Shown: one piece after another, positions 16,244 to 25,128 of the stretch
Layout of the letters: every line of letters starts with the position of its first letter
Numbering within the stretch: position 1 is the first letter of the stretch
NCBI GenBank assembly: GCA_028280615.1
Contig: JANQLK010000045.1
Location: 1-64,000 of the forward strand
Origin: Woeseiaceae bacterium
Lineage (GTDB): Bacteria > Pseudomonadota > Gammaproteobacteria > Steroidobacterales > Woeseiaceae
Direction of reading: 5' to 3'
DNA length: 64,000 bases
Made by a program: the position numbers and the translations under genes
Notes under the pieces: generated by a model
Seen by the model: only the letters and a program-made list of their open reading frames with translations
Database searches by the model: none
Told to the model about the DNA's origin: nothing

Positions 16244-19216
16244 CTAGTAGTTGTTGCCGTAGCTCAGGCCGAGAAAGTACTGGCGGCCGAAGTAGCCGAT
16301 CGAGGCCAGTCGTTCAGGCGTGCTGAAGAAGGTCGCCAGCGGCTCATCCGTGAGGTTGTTCACCTGGAACAAGAGCTGCAGGCCGCGCAGCGCGGACCCG
16401 TCGTCGAAGCGGTACGACGCCTGGAAGTCGATCGTCTGCTCGGTATCCGAGACCGGCAGCTGCTCGCCGATGCCCTGCTGGCGCGTAATGAACTCGTCGC
16501 GGTAGCGATAGCCGACGCGGGTTTCGAAGCCACCGAGCTCGTAGAACAGCGTCGCGTTCAGGACATTCTCCGAAAGGCCCGGCAGCGTGATGTTGACCGC
16601 CTCGCCACTCTCGGTGGACGGCAGCTCGACCGAACTGTCGGTGTACGAGTAGTTGGCCGTTATGCCGAGGCCGTCGAACGGGTAGGGCAGGCTCGTGAAG
16701 GACTGCGTGGCCGCCAGCTCGATGCCCTGTACGTAACCGCCGCTGCCGTTGACCGGGGACGTGTAGTCGCCGACCGGATCCAGCGTCACGCCGGGATTCA
16801 GCGTGACGTTGTCGGGGTCGAGGAAGCCATCGGCGACAAAGTCGATCTGGCGCAGCTGCGGCAGGATGTAGGAGTCGAGGTCCTTGTAGAACACCGCGAT
16901 GGCGTAGATGCCGCCGCTGTTGCTGTAGTGCTCGTAGGACAGATCGAACTGGTCCGCCAGGAACGGCTCGAGCTGGGTGTTGCCGCCGTTACCGGTCACT
17001 TCGCCCGTGTTCGTGTCGACGCTGACCGTGTTGCCGGCGCGCAGTTCCAGAAGGTCGGGACGAGAAAGCACGCGCGCCGCGGCGAAGCGCACGATGTCCG
17101 AGTCCGAGAATTCGAACGCGACGTTCAGCGCGGGCAGGACTTCCTGGTAGTCGGACTCGTTGAAGATCGGCTCGACCTGTCCGTTCAGGATGGTGCTGCC
17201 CGTCGAGTCCTGGGTGGTATCGACGTAGCGCACGCCGATGTTGCCTCGAACGGGCACTCTGCCGAGTTCGGTGCTGAAGTTACCCTGCACGTAGGCGGCG
17301 ATCGTCTGCTCCGTATTGGTGAAGGATTCGACGAGCAGGAAGTCCTGGTTGTCGCCGAAGAAGGCGTCGCGCGGACGATTCTGGTTCGGGCTGACGTTCG
17401 GGAACTGGTTGAGCGCCTGATCGAAATCGATGACGAGATAGTCGGGATAGCCGGCGAATTCGCCATTGAAGCTGCCGACCGAGACCTGGTCGGCAGGCAG
17501 GAACACCGGGGAGAAGCCGGGGATATCGTTCACGAACGGGTTCGAGGGGCCTTCGTCGTCGTTGTTCTGCGCGAACTGGTAGAAGCCGCCGTCGTTGCCG
17601 AGCGATACGCCCTCGCGGAACTGCGACGACTCGCGGTCGGAGAAGCGCGCGCCGAAATCGATCGACGTGAACAAGCCGTCCAGCTCGTAGCTCAGATCAC
17701 CCGCAATCGCGGAGAGCTCGTCGTCGTTGGTGGTCGGGAACCACTGCAGGCCGCCGATTGCAGCCTGTGACGGATTGTCGCCGAAGTCGTTGCCGAACGT
17801 AAACGTTCCCGGCACGTCGACGCCGTTCTGCTGGTAGTTGAACACGACCTCGGGGTTCAGTTCGAAGCCGTTGTTGACCTGGTGCATCACGATGCGCTGG
17901 TCCGGCGCAAACGCCTCCGACTCGGAGTAGGAAACATCGCCGCGCAGGGTCCATGGCCCGGCGTAGACGGTACCCGTCAGGCCAAGTGTCAGCAGCTGGT
18001 TGTCGAAATCCCGGGTTTGGGTGTCGCTGCTCGGCGTGATCGCGAAACCGCCGCAGCACGAATCTGTCGAGAACGGATCGGAGCCGTCGAGGATGGGTGA
18101 GTTGGCCGTTGCGGCCGTGCGCGTGAACGTACCGCCGACGATGACGTCATTCTGCACGACGGCGTCGGTCAGCACCGTGCCGCCGCCGACGGTCTGCGGG
18201 CCGATGATCGTAATGCCGCGCGCAAATCCCGTGGATTCGAAATCCGAGTAGTAGGAGTCGAACGCCAGATCGAAGCTGTCGTTCGGTCGCCACTGCAGGC
18301 CCAGGACGAAGCCGTCACGGACGTCCTCGCCGCCGAGTTCCTCGGCCGAGTAGCGGAACGCGATGAAGTCGTTCACGCCGTTGCCGTCGTTGTCCGTACC
18401 GGTCTGGGTGAAAATGTCGCTGCCGAAGCGCGATTCGACGTTGGGCTGCACGAGCCGGGCGTAGCCCAGCGTGATGCCCAGCGTTTCGTCCGCGAGGACG
18501 CCCTGGTATGACAGGCTGGCGCGGTAGCCGCCGTCGTCGGCATCGACGCTGTCGCCGGCTCGGTCGTTGAAGGCGCCGCGCAGGTTGGCTGTGAAGGTGT
18601 TGGCCAGGTCACGCCGCGTGTCGAGCGGGCGGGCGAGCTTGAGCGCGACGGTACCGGCCAGGCCGCCCTCGATCTGCTTCGCCTCGGGCGATTTGTAAAT
18701 GTCCGCGCCGGCAATGAGCTCAGAGGGGTACTGGGAAAAGTCGATCGCGCGGCCGCCGCTCGTTGCAACCTGCTCGCGCCCGTTCAGCGTCGACAGGATC
18801 AGTCCCTGGTCCAGGCCGCGGATGTTCAGCGCACCCGCCTGGCCGCCCGTGCGCTGCGCAGTCACGCCCGGCAGTCGTGCCAGGGACTCGGCGATGGAAA
18901 TGTCAGGCAGCCTGCCGATGTCCTCTGCTGCAAGCGACTCCTTGACCTGGTCCGCACTGCGCTTGATGTTGATCGCATTCAGCAGGCTCGAGCGGAAGCC
19001 CGTGACGACGATCTCCTCGACGACAGTCGCGGCATCGTCCTCTTCCCCGGCGCCCTGTGCCGTGGCGCCAACGGGGCCCAGCGCCAGCGCCGAGGCGATG
19101 GCACCGGCGAGCAGAGAGCTGTGCTTGTGAGTCTTCCTTGCAGGAGCTGCGACGTCGTTATCGCAGTTGGCTGCTGATTCGGCCCGGCCGGCCGGATCCG
19201 TGGCTTGTTCCGTCAT
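16244..19216 (-). CDS. TonB-dependent receptor, Xanthomonas/Caulobacter type (maltodextrin uptake)
   Basis: A 990-residue outer-membrane receptor. It begins with a long signal region (SSLLAGAIASALALGPVGATAQ), then a TonB box (EEIVVTG) and the plug domain (SLAAEDIGRLPDISIAESLA, ALNIRGLDQG). A 22-strand barrel ends YFLGLSYGNNY with a terminal aromatic. The RSSLLNAINIKRSADQVKES stretch is typical of the large Xanthomonas/Caulobacter receptor subfamily. The start is taken at 19216, where GGGGGGAACT provides a strong ribosome-binding site; the frame is open further upstream across the regulatory region. First gene of the leftward glucan operon, and likely imports maltodextrins across the outer membrane. 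Confidence 0.92.
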   Translation of the reverse strand: MTEQATDPAGRAESAANCDNDVAAPARKTHKHSSLLAGAIASALALGPVGATAQGAGEEDDAATVVEEIVVTGFRSSLLNAINIKRSADQVKESLAAEDIGRLPDISIAESLARLPGVTAQRTGGQAGALNIRGLDQGLILSTLNGREQVATSGGRAIDFSQYPSELIAGADIYKSPEAKQIEGGLAGTVALKLARPLDTRRDLANTFTANLRGAFNDRAGDSVDADDGGYRASLSYQGVLADETLGITLGYARLVQPNVESRFGSDIFTQTGTDNDGNGVNDFIAFRYSAEELGGEDVRDGFVLGLQWRPNDSFDLAFDSYYSDFESTGFARGITIIGPQTVGGGTVLTDAVVQNDVIVGGTFTRTAATANSPILDGSDPFSTDSCCGGFAITPSSDTQTRDFDNQLLTLGLTGTVYAGPWTLRGDVSYSESEAFAPDQRIVMHQVNNGFELNPEVVFNYQQNGVDVPGTFTFGNDFGDNPSQAAIGGLQWFPTTNDDELSAIAGDLSYELDGLFTSIDFGARFSDRESSQFREGVSLGNDGGFYQFAQNNDDEGPSNPFVNDIPGFSPVFLPADQVSVGSFNGEFAGYPDYLVIDFDQALNQFPNVSPNQNRPRDAFFGDNQDFLLVESFTNTEQTIAAYVQGNFSTELGRVPVRGNIGVRYVDTTQDSTGSTILNGQVEPIFNESDYQEVLPALNVAFEFSDSDIVRFAAARVLSRPDLLELRAGNTVSVDTNTGEVTGNGGNTQLEPFLADQFDLSYEHYSNSGGIYAIAVFYKDLDSYILPQLRQIDFVADGFLDPDNVTLNPGVTLDPVGDYTSPVNGSGGYVQGIELAATQSFTSLPYPFDGLGITANYSYTDSSVELPSTESGEAVNITLPGLSENVLNATLFYELGGFETRVGYRYRDEFITRQQGIGEQLPVSDTEQTIDFQASYRFDDGSALRGLQLLFQVNNLTDEPLATFFSTPERLASIGYFGRQYFLGLSYGNNY

Positions 19217-19295
19217 AGTTCCCCCCGATGATGCGCGATCGTTGACGATTGATCGGTGTTGATTCGGAGCCGCAGCGTGCGCGGCACTGCCACAA

Positions 19296-19324
19296 ATACT
19301 ATGAAGGCAATTCGAGGTGGGCAA
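19296..19324 (-). promoter_or_regulatory. Promoter candidate for the TonB receptor operon
   Basis: Read leftward, TTGCCC (19319-19324) and TAGTAT (19296-19301) are separated by exactly 17 nt. Each matches the sigma-70 consensus at four of six positions. The start of transcription would be near 19289, about 70 nt before the chosen ATG. The paired operator begins five nt upstream of the -35. Confidence 0.5.
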
Positions 19325-19328
19325 CGTG

Positions 19329-19363
19329 ATGCAAACGTATTCATCGTTTGAATACGATTGCAT
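19329..19363. promoter_or_regulatory. Paired LacI-type operators forming a 35-bp dyad
   Basis: Two 14-bp half-palindromic sites, TGCAAACGTATTCA (19330-19343) and TGAATACGATTGCA (19349-19362), face each other. Together they form a nearly perfect inverted repeat with 15-nt arms (one mismatch each side, at 19335/19357) around a 5-nt centre. Each site has the TGnAAn-CG-centred look of LacI-family operators, and their centres are 19 bp apart. The site lies between the receptor promoter and malQ, so one regulator could control both directions. The likely ligand is the LacI protein at 9947-10993. Confidence 0.6.
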
Positions 19364-19426
19364 GTTGTTGCCAAGGCGGCGGCGCCTCACTAGCTTGCTT
19401 TGGGCCTAAGAGGGGGAGCTGCGGGC

Positions 19427-21040
19427 ATGCCTGCCACAGGAAAACGAGAGGCGGCCACCGCCGACGATAAGCACGGTCGCGAACAGTCCGGGTCCGTGCT
19501 CGTCGCCGAAGGCTCTGTACTGCCCGTCGACCGCCGCGCCGGGGTCTGCCAGCACATTACGTCGCTGCCCGGTCCCTACGGGATCGGTGAGATCGGTCGG
19601 CAGGCGCTCGAGTTCGTCGACACGCTCCGCGAAATGGAGCTCGCGGTGTGGCAGTTCCTGCCAACCGGGCCGACTGCCTACGGCGACTCGCCCTACCAGC
19701 CGCTATCGACCTTCGCGGGTAATGAGCTCCTGATCGACGTGGGTGAGCTGGTCGCGCATGGATTTCTGACTAGCAATGAGTTAACACCGCTCGAGAAGCT
19801 CCCTGGGAGGTATGTCGACTACGGGGCGCTGATCCCGATCAAGACCGAGCTACTCGAACGAGCCGCCAGCCGCTTTCAGGCGAAGGCCAGCGCTGCTCAG
19901 AAAGCACGCTATGACGATTTTGTAGCGAGCCACGACGCAACCTGGTTGCACAACTACGCCCTGTTCAGGATTCTCAAGTCGCAGCACGACCTGCGGCCGT
20001 GGACGGAATGGCGACCTGAGTACGTGCATCGCGATACGCACGCGCTCAGGCGGCTCGAGGCTGACGCAGCGCGGCAGATCGAGGCGATAAAGATCACGCA
20101 GTTCCTGTTCCGTGACCAGTGGCGGCGGTTGCGCGACTATGCGCACGAGCGCGGCATCCTGCTGTTCGGCGACATGCCGATCTGCATTGCGCTGGACAGC
20201 GCAGACGCGTGGTCGAATCGTCGCCTGCTGAACATCGACGACGACGGACGACCGTCGGCGGTCGCTGGGGTTCCGCCCGACTACTTTAGCGAAGAGGGCC
20301 AGCTTTGGGGCAACCCGCTGTACGACTGGGATGTGCATGCCGAGACGGGCTATCGCTGGTGGATCGAGCGCCTGACCGCATCGGCCGAGCTCGGGGACAT
20401 CGTCAGAATCGATCATTTCCGCGGCTTCGAGGCCTACTGGTCGGTACCCGCGTGTGCGGAGACGGCCAAGACCGGCGCGTGGAAGGCAGGTCCCGGCGAT
20501 GCGATTTTCGATGCGATGCAGGCCGAACTTGGCAGGCTGCCGATCGTTGCAGAGAACCTGGGCGTCATTACGCCCGAGGTCGAAGCACTGCGGAAGCGGC
20601 ACGACATCCCCGGGATGTACGTTCTGCAGTTCGACATCACCGATCCCCAGATCGACCTGGCTGATATGGAGGCCAATTCGGTGTGCTATACGGGCACGCA
20701 CGATAACGACACCACGCTGGGCTGGTATCGCGGCAGTCCCGGAGACCGCCGCTCGATCGAGGAGATTCGCGAACACCAGCGTATTGCACTCGAGGCAACG
20801 GGCGGGACGCCCGAAACGATTCACCTCGACATGATTGCAACCGCGTATAAATCGCCGTCGCGGCTCGCCATCGCGCCCATGCAGGACCTGCTGGGCCTCG
20901 GATCCGAAGCGCGATTCAATCGCCCGGGCACGTCAGGCGAGAACTGGCGCTGGCGCCTCGAGAGGTCGCAGCTGACGCGCGGGATGCTCGATCGAACGGC
21001 TGGAATGGTCGTGGACCACGGCCGCGCAGTTCCTGGCTGA
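19427..21040 (+). CDS. malQ: 4-alpha-glucanotransferase (amylomaltase, GH77)
   Basis: A 537-residue cytoplasmic enzyme that transfers maltosyl units between maltodextrins and releases glucose. GH77 motifs are clear: GDSPYQPLSTFAGNELLID near the N-terminus, GDMPICIA, RIDHFRGFEAYW with the nucleophile aspartate, VAENLGVITPEVEALR with the acid/base glutamate, and GTHDNDTTLGW. The start at 19427 is chosen because AGGGGG precedes it; the frame continues to a TTG at 19400. The roughly 20-residue N-terminal extension before the conserved core is not typical and its true start may be internal. It is divergent from the receptor operon and shares the operator region. Confidence 0.93.
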   Translation: MPATGKREAATADDKHGREQSGSVLVAEGSVLPVDRRAGVCQHITSLPGPYGIGEIGRQALEFVDTLREMELAVWQFLPTGPTAYGDSPYQPLSTFAGNELLIDVGELVAHGFLTSNELTPLEKLPGRYVDYGALIPIKTELLERAASRFQAKASAAQKARYDDFVASHDATWLHNYALFRILKSQHDLRPWTEWRPEYVHRDTHALRRLEADAARQIEAIKITQFLFRDQWRRLRDYAHERGILLFGDMPICIALDSADAWSNRRLLNIDDDGRPSAVAGVPPDYFSEEGQLWGNPLYDWDVHAETGYRWWIERLTASAELGDIVRIDHFRGFEAYWSVPACAETAKTGAWKAGPGDAIFDAMQAELGRLPIVAENLGVITPEVEALRKRHDIPGMYVLQFDITDPQIDLADMEANSVCYTGTHDNDTTLGWYRGSPGDRRSIEEIREHQRIALEATGGTPETIHLDMIATAYKSPSRLAIAPMQDLLGLGSEARFNRPGTSGENWRWRLERSQLTRGMLDRTAGMVVDHGRAVPG

Positions 21041-21133
21041 TCCGGATCGAGGTATACCGGCTGCTCGAGTCGGGCGATGGAAGGAGGTTGACGATAAACT
21101 AGCGTGGTTCCGACAGCGGCGAGTGCACGCCTG

Positions 21134-23023
21134 ATGCGCCAAAAGAACGACCAGAACGAAAAGCGGTTTCACCCGGGCTGTTGGTGTGTGGCGGTTCTGC
21201 TGACACAGTTCCAGCCCGCTGCGGCAGAGGTTGCGCCAGGCTGTCTCACCGCCTTCGATGTGAGGCTCATCGGTGAAATCGGCCAGTTCGCTTCGGATTT
21301 GTCGTGCAACGAGGTGGCCGATGAGCTGAACGTGGTGACGATTGTGTTGCGCGGGGAGCGCCCTGCCGCGCCGCCGCGGTTCTCCCTCGAATGGTCTCAA
21401 CCGTCCATCGATATCGCCGGCATCTGGACGCCGCTCTACGACGAAGACAACGTCATCCCACCCGATTGGAGTGATCGTCACCTCGAATCCACGCTGACGC
21501 GCCAGGCCCCGGTGCTGACGCTGTTCGGCCACGACGACGGCAATCGCCTGACCTTCGCCGTGTCCGACGCGATGAATCCCCTCAGGCTGTCTGCCCGGAT
21601 TCGAGAAGAGGACGCGCGCATCTATCACGCGATCGAATTCTTCACGGAGCCGCACCCGGCGATCACCGAGTACACGGTCGAGATCCGGATCGATACGCGT
21701 CCGGTGCCGTTCTACGAGGCCATCGCCGCTGTCGCCGAGTGGTGGGCATCGATGCCAGTCTACGAGCCCGCGGACGTCCCCGACGCGGCAAGGCAACCGA
21801 TGTACTCAACCTGGTACAGCTACCACCAGTCGATTGACAGCGAGTCGCTGCTCGCTGAGGTGGATGTTGCCAGCAAACTCGGCTTCGGCGCGATTATCGT
21901 CGACGACGGCTGGCAGACGACTGACGCCAACCGTGGCTATGCGTTCACGGGCGACTGGCAGCCGGAGCGGCTGACCGACATCGAGGCCTTCGTGAATGCC
22001 GTCCACGCGCGCGGCATGAAAGCCTTGCTCTGGTATTCGCTGCCGTTCGTCGGCGAGAACTCGGAGGCCGCCAAACAATTTGACGGCAAGTACCTGCGCT
22101 ACCGTGAGTCGCTGGGCGCCTACGTTCTCGATCCACGCTATCCCGACGTGCGCCGGTTTCTGATCGACCATTACGTGCGAGCCGTGCGCGACTGGGGCTG
22201 GGACGGTCTCAAGCTCGACTTCATCGACCAGTTCGTGAGCGATGAAACCACGGAGCTGACGGCCGCGAACGGTCGTGACCATGCGTCGGTCTACGCAGCC
22301 GTGGATACGCTGATGACCGAGGTGATTGACACGCTGACGGCGATCAATCCCGAGGTCATGATCGAGTTCCGGCAGCGCTACACCGGGCCCGCCATGCGCA
22401 AATACGGCAACCTGTTTCGTGCGACCGATATCCCGAACGGCGCCGTCACCAACCGCTTCCGCGTCGCCAACCTGCGCTTCCTGAGCGGCGAGACGGCGGT
22501 GCACTCGGACATGTTCATGTGGCACCCCGATGAGCCCGCCGAGGTGGCCGCATTGCAGTTCCTGAACGTCCTGTTCTCGGTGCCACAGCTGTCGGTCCGC
22601 CTCAACGAGATTCCCGAGTCGCACCTCGAGATGATTCGCCACTACACGGCGTACTGGAACGCCAACCGCGCTGTCCTGCTGTCCGGCGATTTCGCCGCGT
22701 TCGGCGCCATGTCGCGCTATCCGCTGTTGCAGGCTACGCTGGGCGGCCGTCGTATCGTTGCCGCGTATGCCGACCGGGTGATAGCCCTCGACGAGCCCGG
22801 ACTGGTCTCGATCGACGTCGTCAACGCGAAGCGAAGCCGCGCCGTCATGATCGACGCAGCCGGCATCAACGGCCTGTTCGACGTCGTCGTGCTGGATTGT
22901 TTCGGCGAGGTCGCGTCCCGGAGCCAGCGGCGGCTCAACGGTGACGTACATCGGTTCGAGGTCCCGCCGTCCGGTCTGATCACGCTGCGCCGGAGCGACC
23001 AGGGCAGCGAACCCGCCCGCTAG
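21134..23023 (+). CDS. GH36-type exported glycosidase (alpha-galactosidase/alpha-glucosidase-like)
   Basis: A 629-residue protein with a probable signal peptide (CWCVAVLLTQFQPAAA). The barrel shows GH36/clan GH-D features: IIVDDGWQTTDANRG on the strand that opens the sugar site, ALLWYSLPFVG, GWDGLKLDFIDQF with the candidate nucleophile aspartate, EFRQRYTG, and RATDIPNGAVTNRF with the candidate acid/base aspartate. The family is mostly alpha-galactosidases, but the glucan context makes an alpha-glucosidase-like activity possible. It follows malQ by about 90 nt. A GTG at 21104 is an alternative start. Its stop overlaps that of the convergent MscS gene in a shared CTAG. Confidence 0.78.
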   Translation: MRQKNDQNEKRFHPGCWCVAVLLTQFQPAAAEVAPGCLTAFDVRLIGEIGQFASDLSCNEVADELNVVTIVLRGERPAAPPRFSLEWSQPSIDIAGIWTPLYDEDNVIPPDWSDRHLESTLTRQAPVLTLFGHDDGNRLTFAVSDAMNPLRLSARIREEDARIYHAIEFFTEPHPAITEYTVEIRIDTRPVPFYEAIAAVAEWWASMPVYEPADVPDAARQPMYSTWYSYHQSIDSESLLAEVDVASKLGFGAIIVDDGWQTTDANRGYAFTGDWQPERLTDIEAFVNAVHARGMKALLWYSLPFVGENSEAAKQFDGKYLRYRESLGAYVLDPRYPDVRRFLIDHYVRAVRDWGWDGLKLDFIDQFVSDETTELTAANGRDHASVYAAVDTLMTEVIDTLTAINPEVMIEFRQRYTGPAMRKYGNLFRATDIPNGAVTNRFRVANLRFLSGETAVHSDMFMWHPDEPAEVAALQFLNVLFSVPQLSVRLNEIPESHLEMIRHYTAYWNANRAVLLSGDFAAFGAMSRYPLLQATLGGRRIVAAYADRVIALDEPGLVSIDVVNAKRSRAVMIDAAGINGLFDVVVLDCFGEVASRSQRRLNGDVHRFEVPPSGLITLRRSDQGSEPAR

Positions 23024-24090
23024 CCCGCATCCGTCTTGTTCACGTAGAGTGTCTGCGTCGGGTAAGCGAACTCGATGCCGTTGGCCTCGAACTCCTCGTA
23101 GATCCTGAAATTGGCTGCCTGCTGAATATCCATGTATTCCGCATAGTCCGCCGACAGCACGTAGTAGACCACCTCGAAGATCAGTGCAAAGTCGCCGTAC
23201 TTCTGGAAGTGCGCACGGTCGAAGCGCACCTTTTCCTGCGATTCCACGGCCTCCTTGAGTATGCCCGGAATCGTCTTCACCTTTTGGAGCGGCGTCTGGT
23301 AGGTCACGCCGACCGAGAACACGACGCGGCGCTCGAACATGCGGCCGTAGTTCCGGATTCGGCTGTTCAGGAGGTCGTTGTTCGAGAATACGAGTTGCTC
23401 GCCCGAGAGGCTCCTGAGTCGCGTCGTCTTGATGCCGACCTTCTCCACGCTACCCAGGAACTCGCCGATGATCAGGAAGTCGCCGACTACGAAGGGCTTG
23501 TCCAGCACGATCGAGAGCGACGCGAAGAGGTCGCCCAAGATGTTCTGCGCTGCAAGCGCGACGGCAATACCGCCGACGCCGAGTCCCGCGATCATCGTCG
23601 TGATATTGACGCCGAGATTGTCGAGGATCGCGAGGATCACGATGCTCCAGATCGCCACGCGGGCGATGAACGACAGGATGTCCATCGCGGCGACGCTGTC
23701 CGGGCTTTCCTCGAGCTGGCGCTTGCGCCTGGACTCGAGCGCCTTGAGCACGCCCGCGCTGAGCCAGAGGCCGAGCTGCAGCAGCGTGGCGATCATCGCG
23801 GCACGCACGATCCACAGGTTGACGGACTCGGGTATCGACAACAGTCGGGCCCCGAGGAACAGCGCGAGCAGGAACAGGAACCAGCTGCGCGTCGCGCGAG
23901 CGACATCCTCGGCCACGTCGAAGCCGAGGCTGTCCTCGTTCTTCTCCTGTAGCTTTTTGAGCTTGCCGGCGACGAGACGCCGCACCAGCAACAGTACCAG
24001 CCAGAGCAACAGGAACACGCCGGTGGCCAGAGCGGCCCGGGTGATTGTGTTGCCGAAGATTTCGTAGTCGAGCCAGTCGGTCGGATTCAC
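23020..24090 (-). CDS. MscS-family mechanosensitive channel
   Basis: About 356 residues. Hydrophobic helices occupy the N-terminal half, ending in the pore-lining TM3 region (GVNITTMIAGLGVGGIAVAL). This is followed by the MscS beta domain (AAQNILGDLFASLSIVLDKP, VGDFLIIGEFLGSVEKVG, NNDLLNSRIRNYGRM) and the C-terminal alpha/beta domain. Such channels open on hypo-osmotic shock and release solutes. The GTG at 24090 (VNPTDWLDYEIFG) is preferred; the frame also offers an ATG at 24153 with an uncharacteristic arginine-rich leader. It ends on a CTAG shared with the upstream convergent gene. Confidence 0.88.
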   Translation of the reverse strand: MNPTDWLDYEIFGNTITRAALATGVFLLLWLVLLLVRRLVAGKLKKLQEKNEDSLGFDVAEDVARATRSWFLFLLALFLGARLLSIPESVNLWIVRAAMIATLLQLGLWLSAGVLKALESRRKRQLEESPDSVAAMDILSFIARVAIWSIVILAILDNLGVNITTMIAGLGVGGIAVALAAQNILGDLFASLSIVLDKPFVVGDFLIIGEFLGSVEKVGIKTTRLRSLSGEQLVFSNNDLLNSRIRNYGRMFERRVVFSVGVTYQTPLQKVKTIPGILKEAVESQEKVRFDRAHFQKYGDFALIFEVVYYVLSADYAEYMDIQQAANFRIYEEFEANGIEFAYPTQTLYVNKTDAG

Positions 24091-24261
24091 GCGCGGTCGA
24101 GCCTCTGATTGACCAGCGCCGAGTCTATCAAGCCGCGGGCATGTCGTGGCCATCGACCGCGCCGACGATGCCTCGTGCCACGGCGAACTCAGTGCGGGTT
24201 ACACTGCGCTCGACGACGGTATCGGGTCCCGGTACGACGCGTGGGACTTACGGATGAGAAC

Positions 24262-24615
24262 ATGACTCCGAGCGAATTCGAAGACATCGTCTCCGAGACA
24301 CTCGAGCGATTGCCGGCCTGGGTGCACGAGGCGCTCGATAATATCGACGTGCTCATCGAGGACGAAGCGGGTGAAGCACTGGACCCCGAGGGGCAGGGCC
24401 TGCTCGGTCTGTACACGGGCGTCCCGCTGCCCGAGCGCGGCAGCGACTACGCCGGAGAGCTGCCCGACGTCATCTACCTGTTTCGACGTCCGCACCTCGA
24501 GATGAACCTGCCCGTCGAAGAACTCAAGAACGAGATCGTCACGACGCTTGTGCACGAGATCGCACACTACTTCGGCATCGACGACGAGCAGCTGCACGAG
24601 CTGGGCTGGGGGTAG
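24262..24615 (+). CDS. Zincin-like metallopeptidase family protein (DUF1025)
   Basis: A 117-residue protein starting MTPSEFEDIVSETLERLP. The C-terminal VTTLVHEIAHYFGIDDEQLHE carries the zinc-binding H-E-x-x-H motif with a downstream D/E-rich segment, and LYTGVPLPERG is the conserved loop of this small family. Members have a minimal metzincin-like fold; peptidase activity is generally unproven. The ATG at 24262 fits the family length; a GTG at 24241 would add seven residues. It stands alone, divergent from MscS. Confidence 0.82.
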   Translation: MTPSEFEDIVSETLERLPAWVHEALDNIDVLIEDEAGEALDPEGQGLLGLYTGVPLPERGSDYAGELPDVIYLFRRPHLEMNLPVEELKNEIVTTLVHEIAHYFGIDDEQLHELGWG

Positions 24616-24634
24616 CGGATTCGGCGACCTTCGG

Positions 24635-25021
24635 TCAGCTAGGGTCAGGGCGCCCGGCCGGCAACGTGCCGTCGTTCACATAGTCGCGATACTCGCGGCA
24701 GGCCTCGTCGCGATATGCACGGGCCTCTTCGCCCGGCTGGTTGCCGTGGAACTCGACCCACTCCGAGCACTTGCGGAACAGCGCCTGGCCGAGCGGGGAC
24801 GAGAGCCGCTCTTCGGTGGGCGACCTGGGCCGGCCAGCGATATCCGATTCGAGTTTCCGTTGCAGGTTCTCGATGTTCGACTGGCTCATGTCGACCAGGG
24901 CCTCGGCTTCGCTCTGCTCGACCGGCTGGCCGGCCCGCCACTGTGCGAGCAGATAGCCGCCGAGCGCCGCCAAAAGGGCCGCCGAGAGAGCGAAAACGGC
25001 AAAAAGTGAGCGATTTGGCAT
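24635..25021 (-). CDS. Hypothetical membrane-anchored periplasmic protein
   Basis: A 128-residue protein with one N-terminal hydrophobic segment (SLFAVFALSAALLAALGGYLLA), followed by a charged, mostly helical tail (SEAEALVDMSQSNIENLQRK) and a Cys-containing block (FRKCSEWVEFHGN, AYRDEACREYRDY). The two cysteines could form a disulfide in the periplasm. No family was recognised. It is convergent with the zincin gene and divergent from PPK2. Confidence 0.6.
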   Translation of the reverse strand: MPNRSLFAVFALSAALLAALGGYLLAQWRAGQPVEQSEAEALVDMSQSNIENLQRKLESDIAGRPRSPTEERLSSPLGQALFRKCSEWVEFHGNQPGEEARAYRDEACREYRDYVNDGTLPAGRPDPS

Positions 25022-25128
25022 GGTTACAACACGTACTTATGGCATAACAGGGTCCGTCAATGACATATACTGTGCCACGGGACGGCCCAGCCGCTTCCAC
25101 CAGGTTTCACGGACTTCCGGTGTAGCAC

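Noticed and set aside
16046..17770. A 574-residue open frame antisense to the TonB receptor
   Set aside because: Covers coding DNA of a clear receptor, with repetitive, motif-free sequence.
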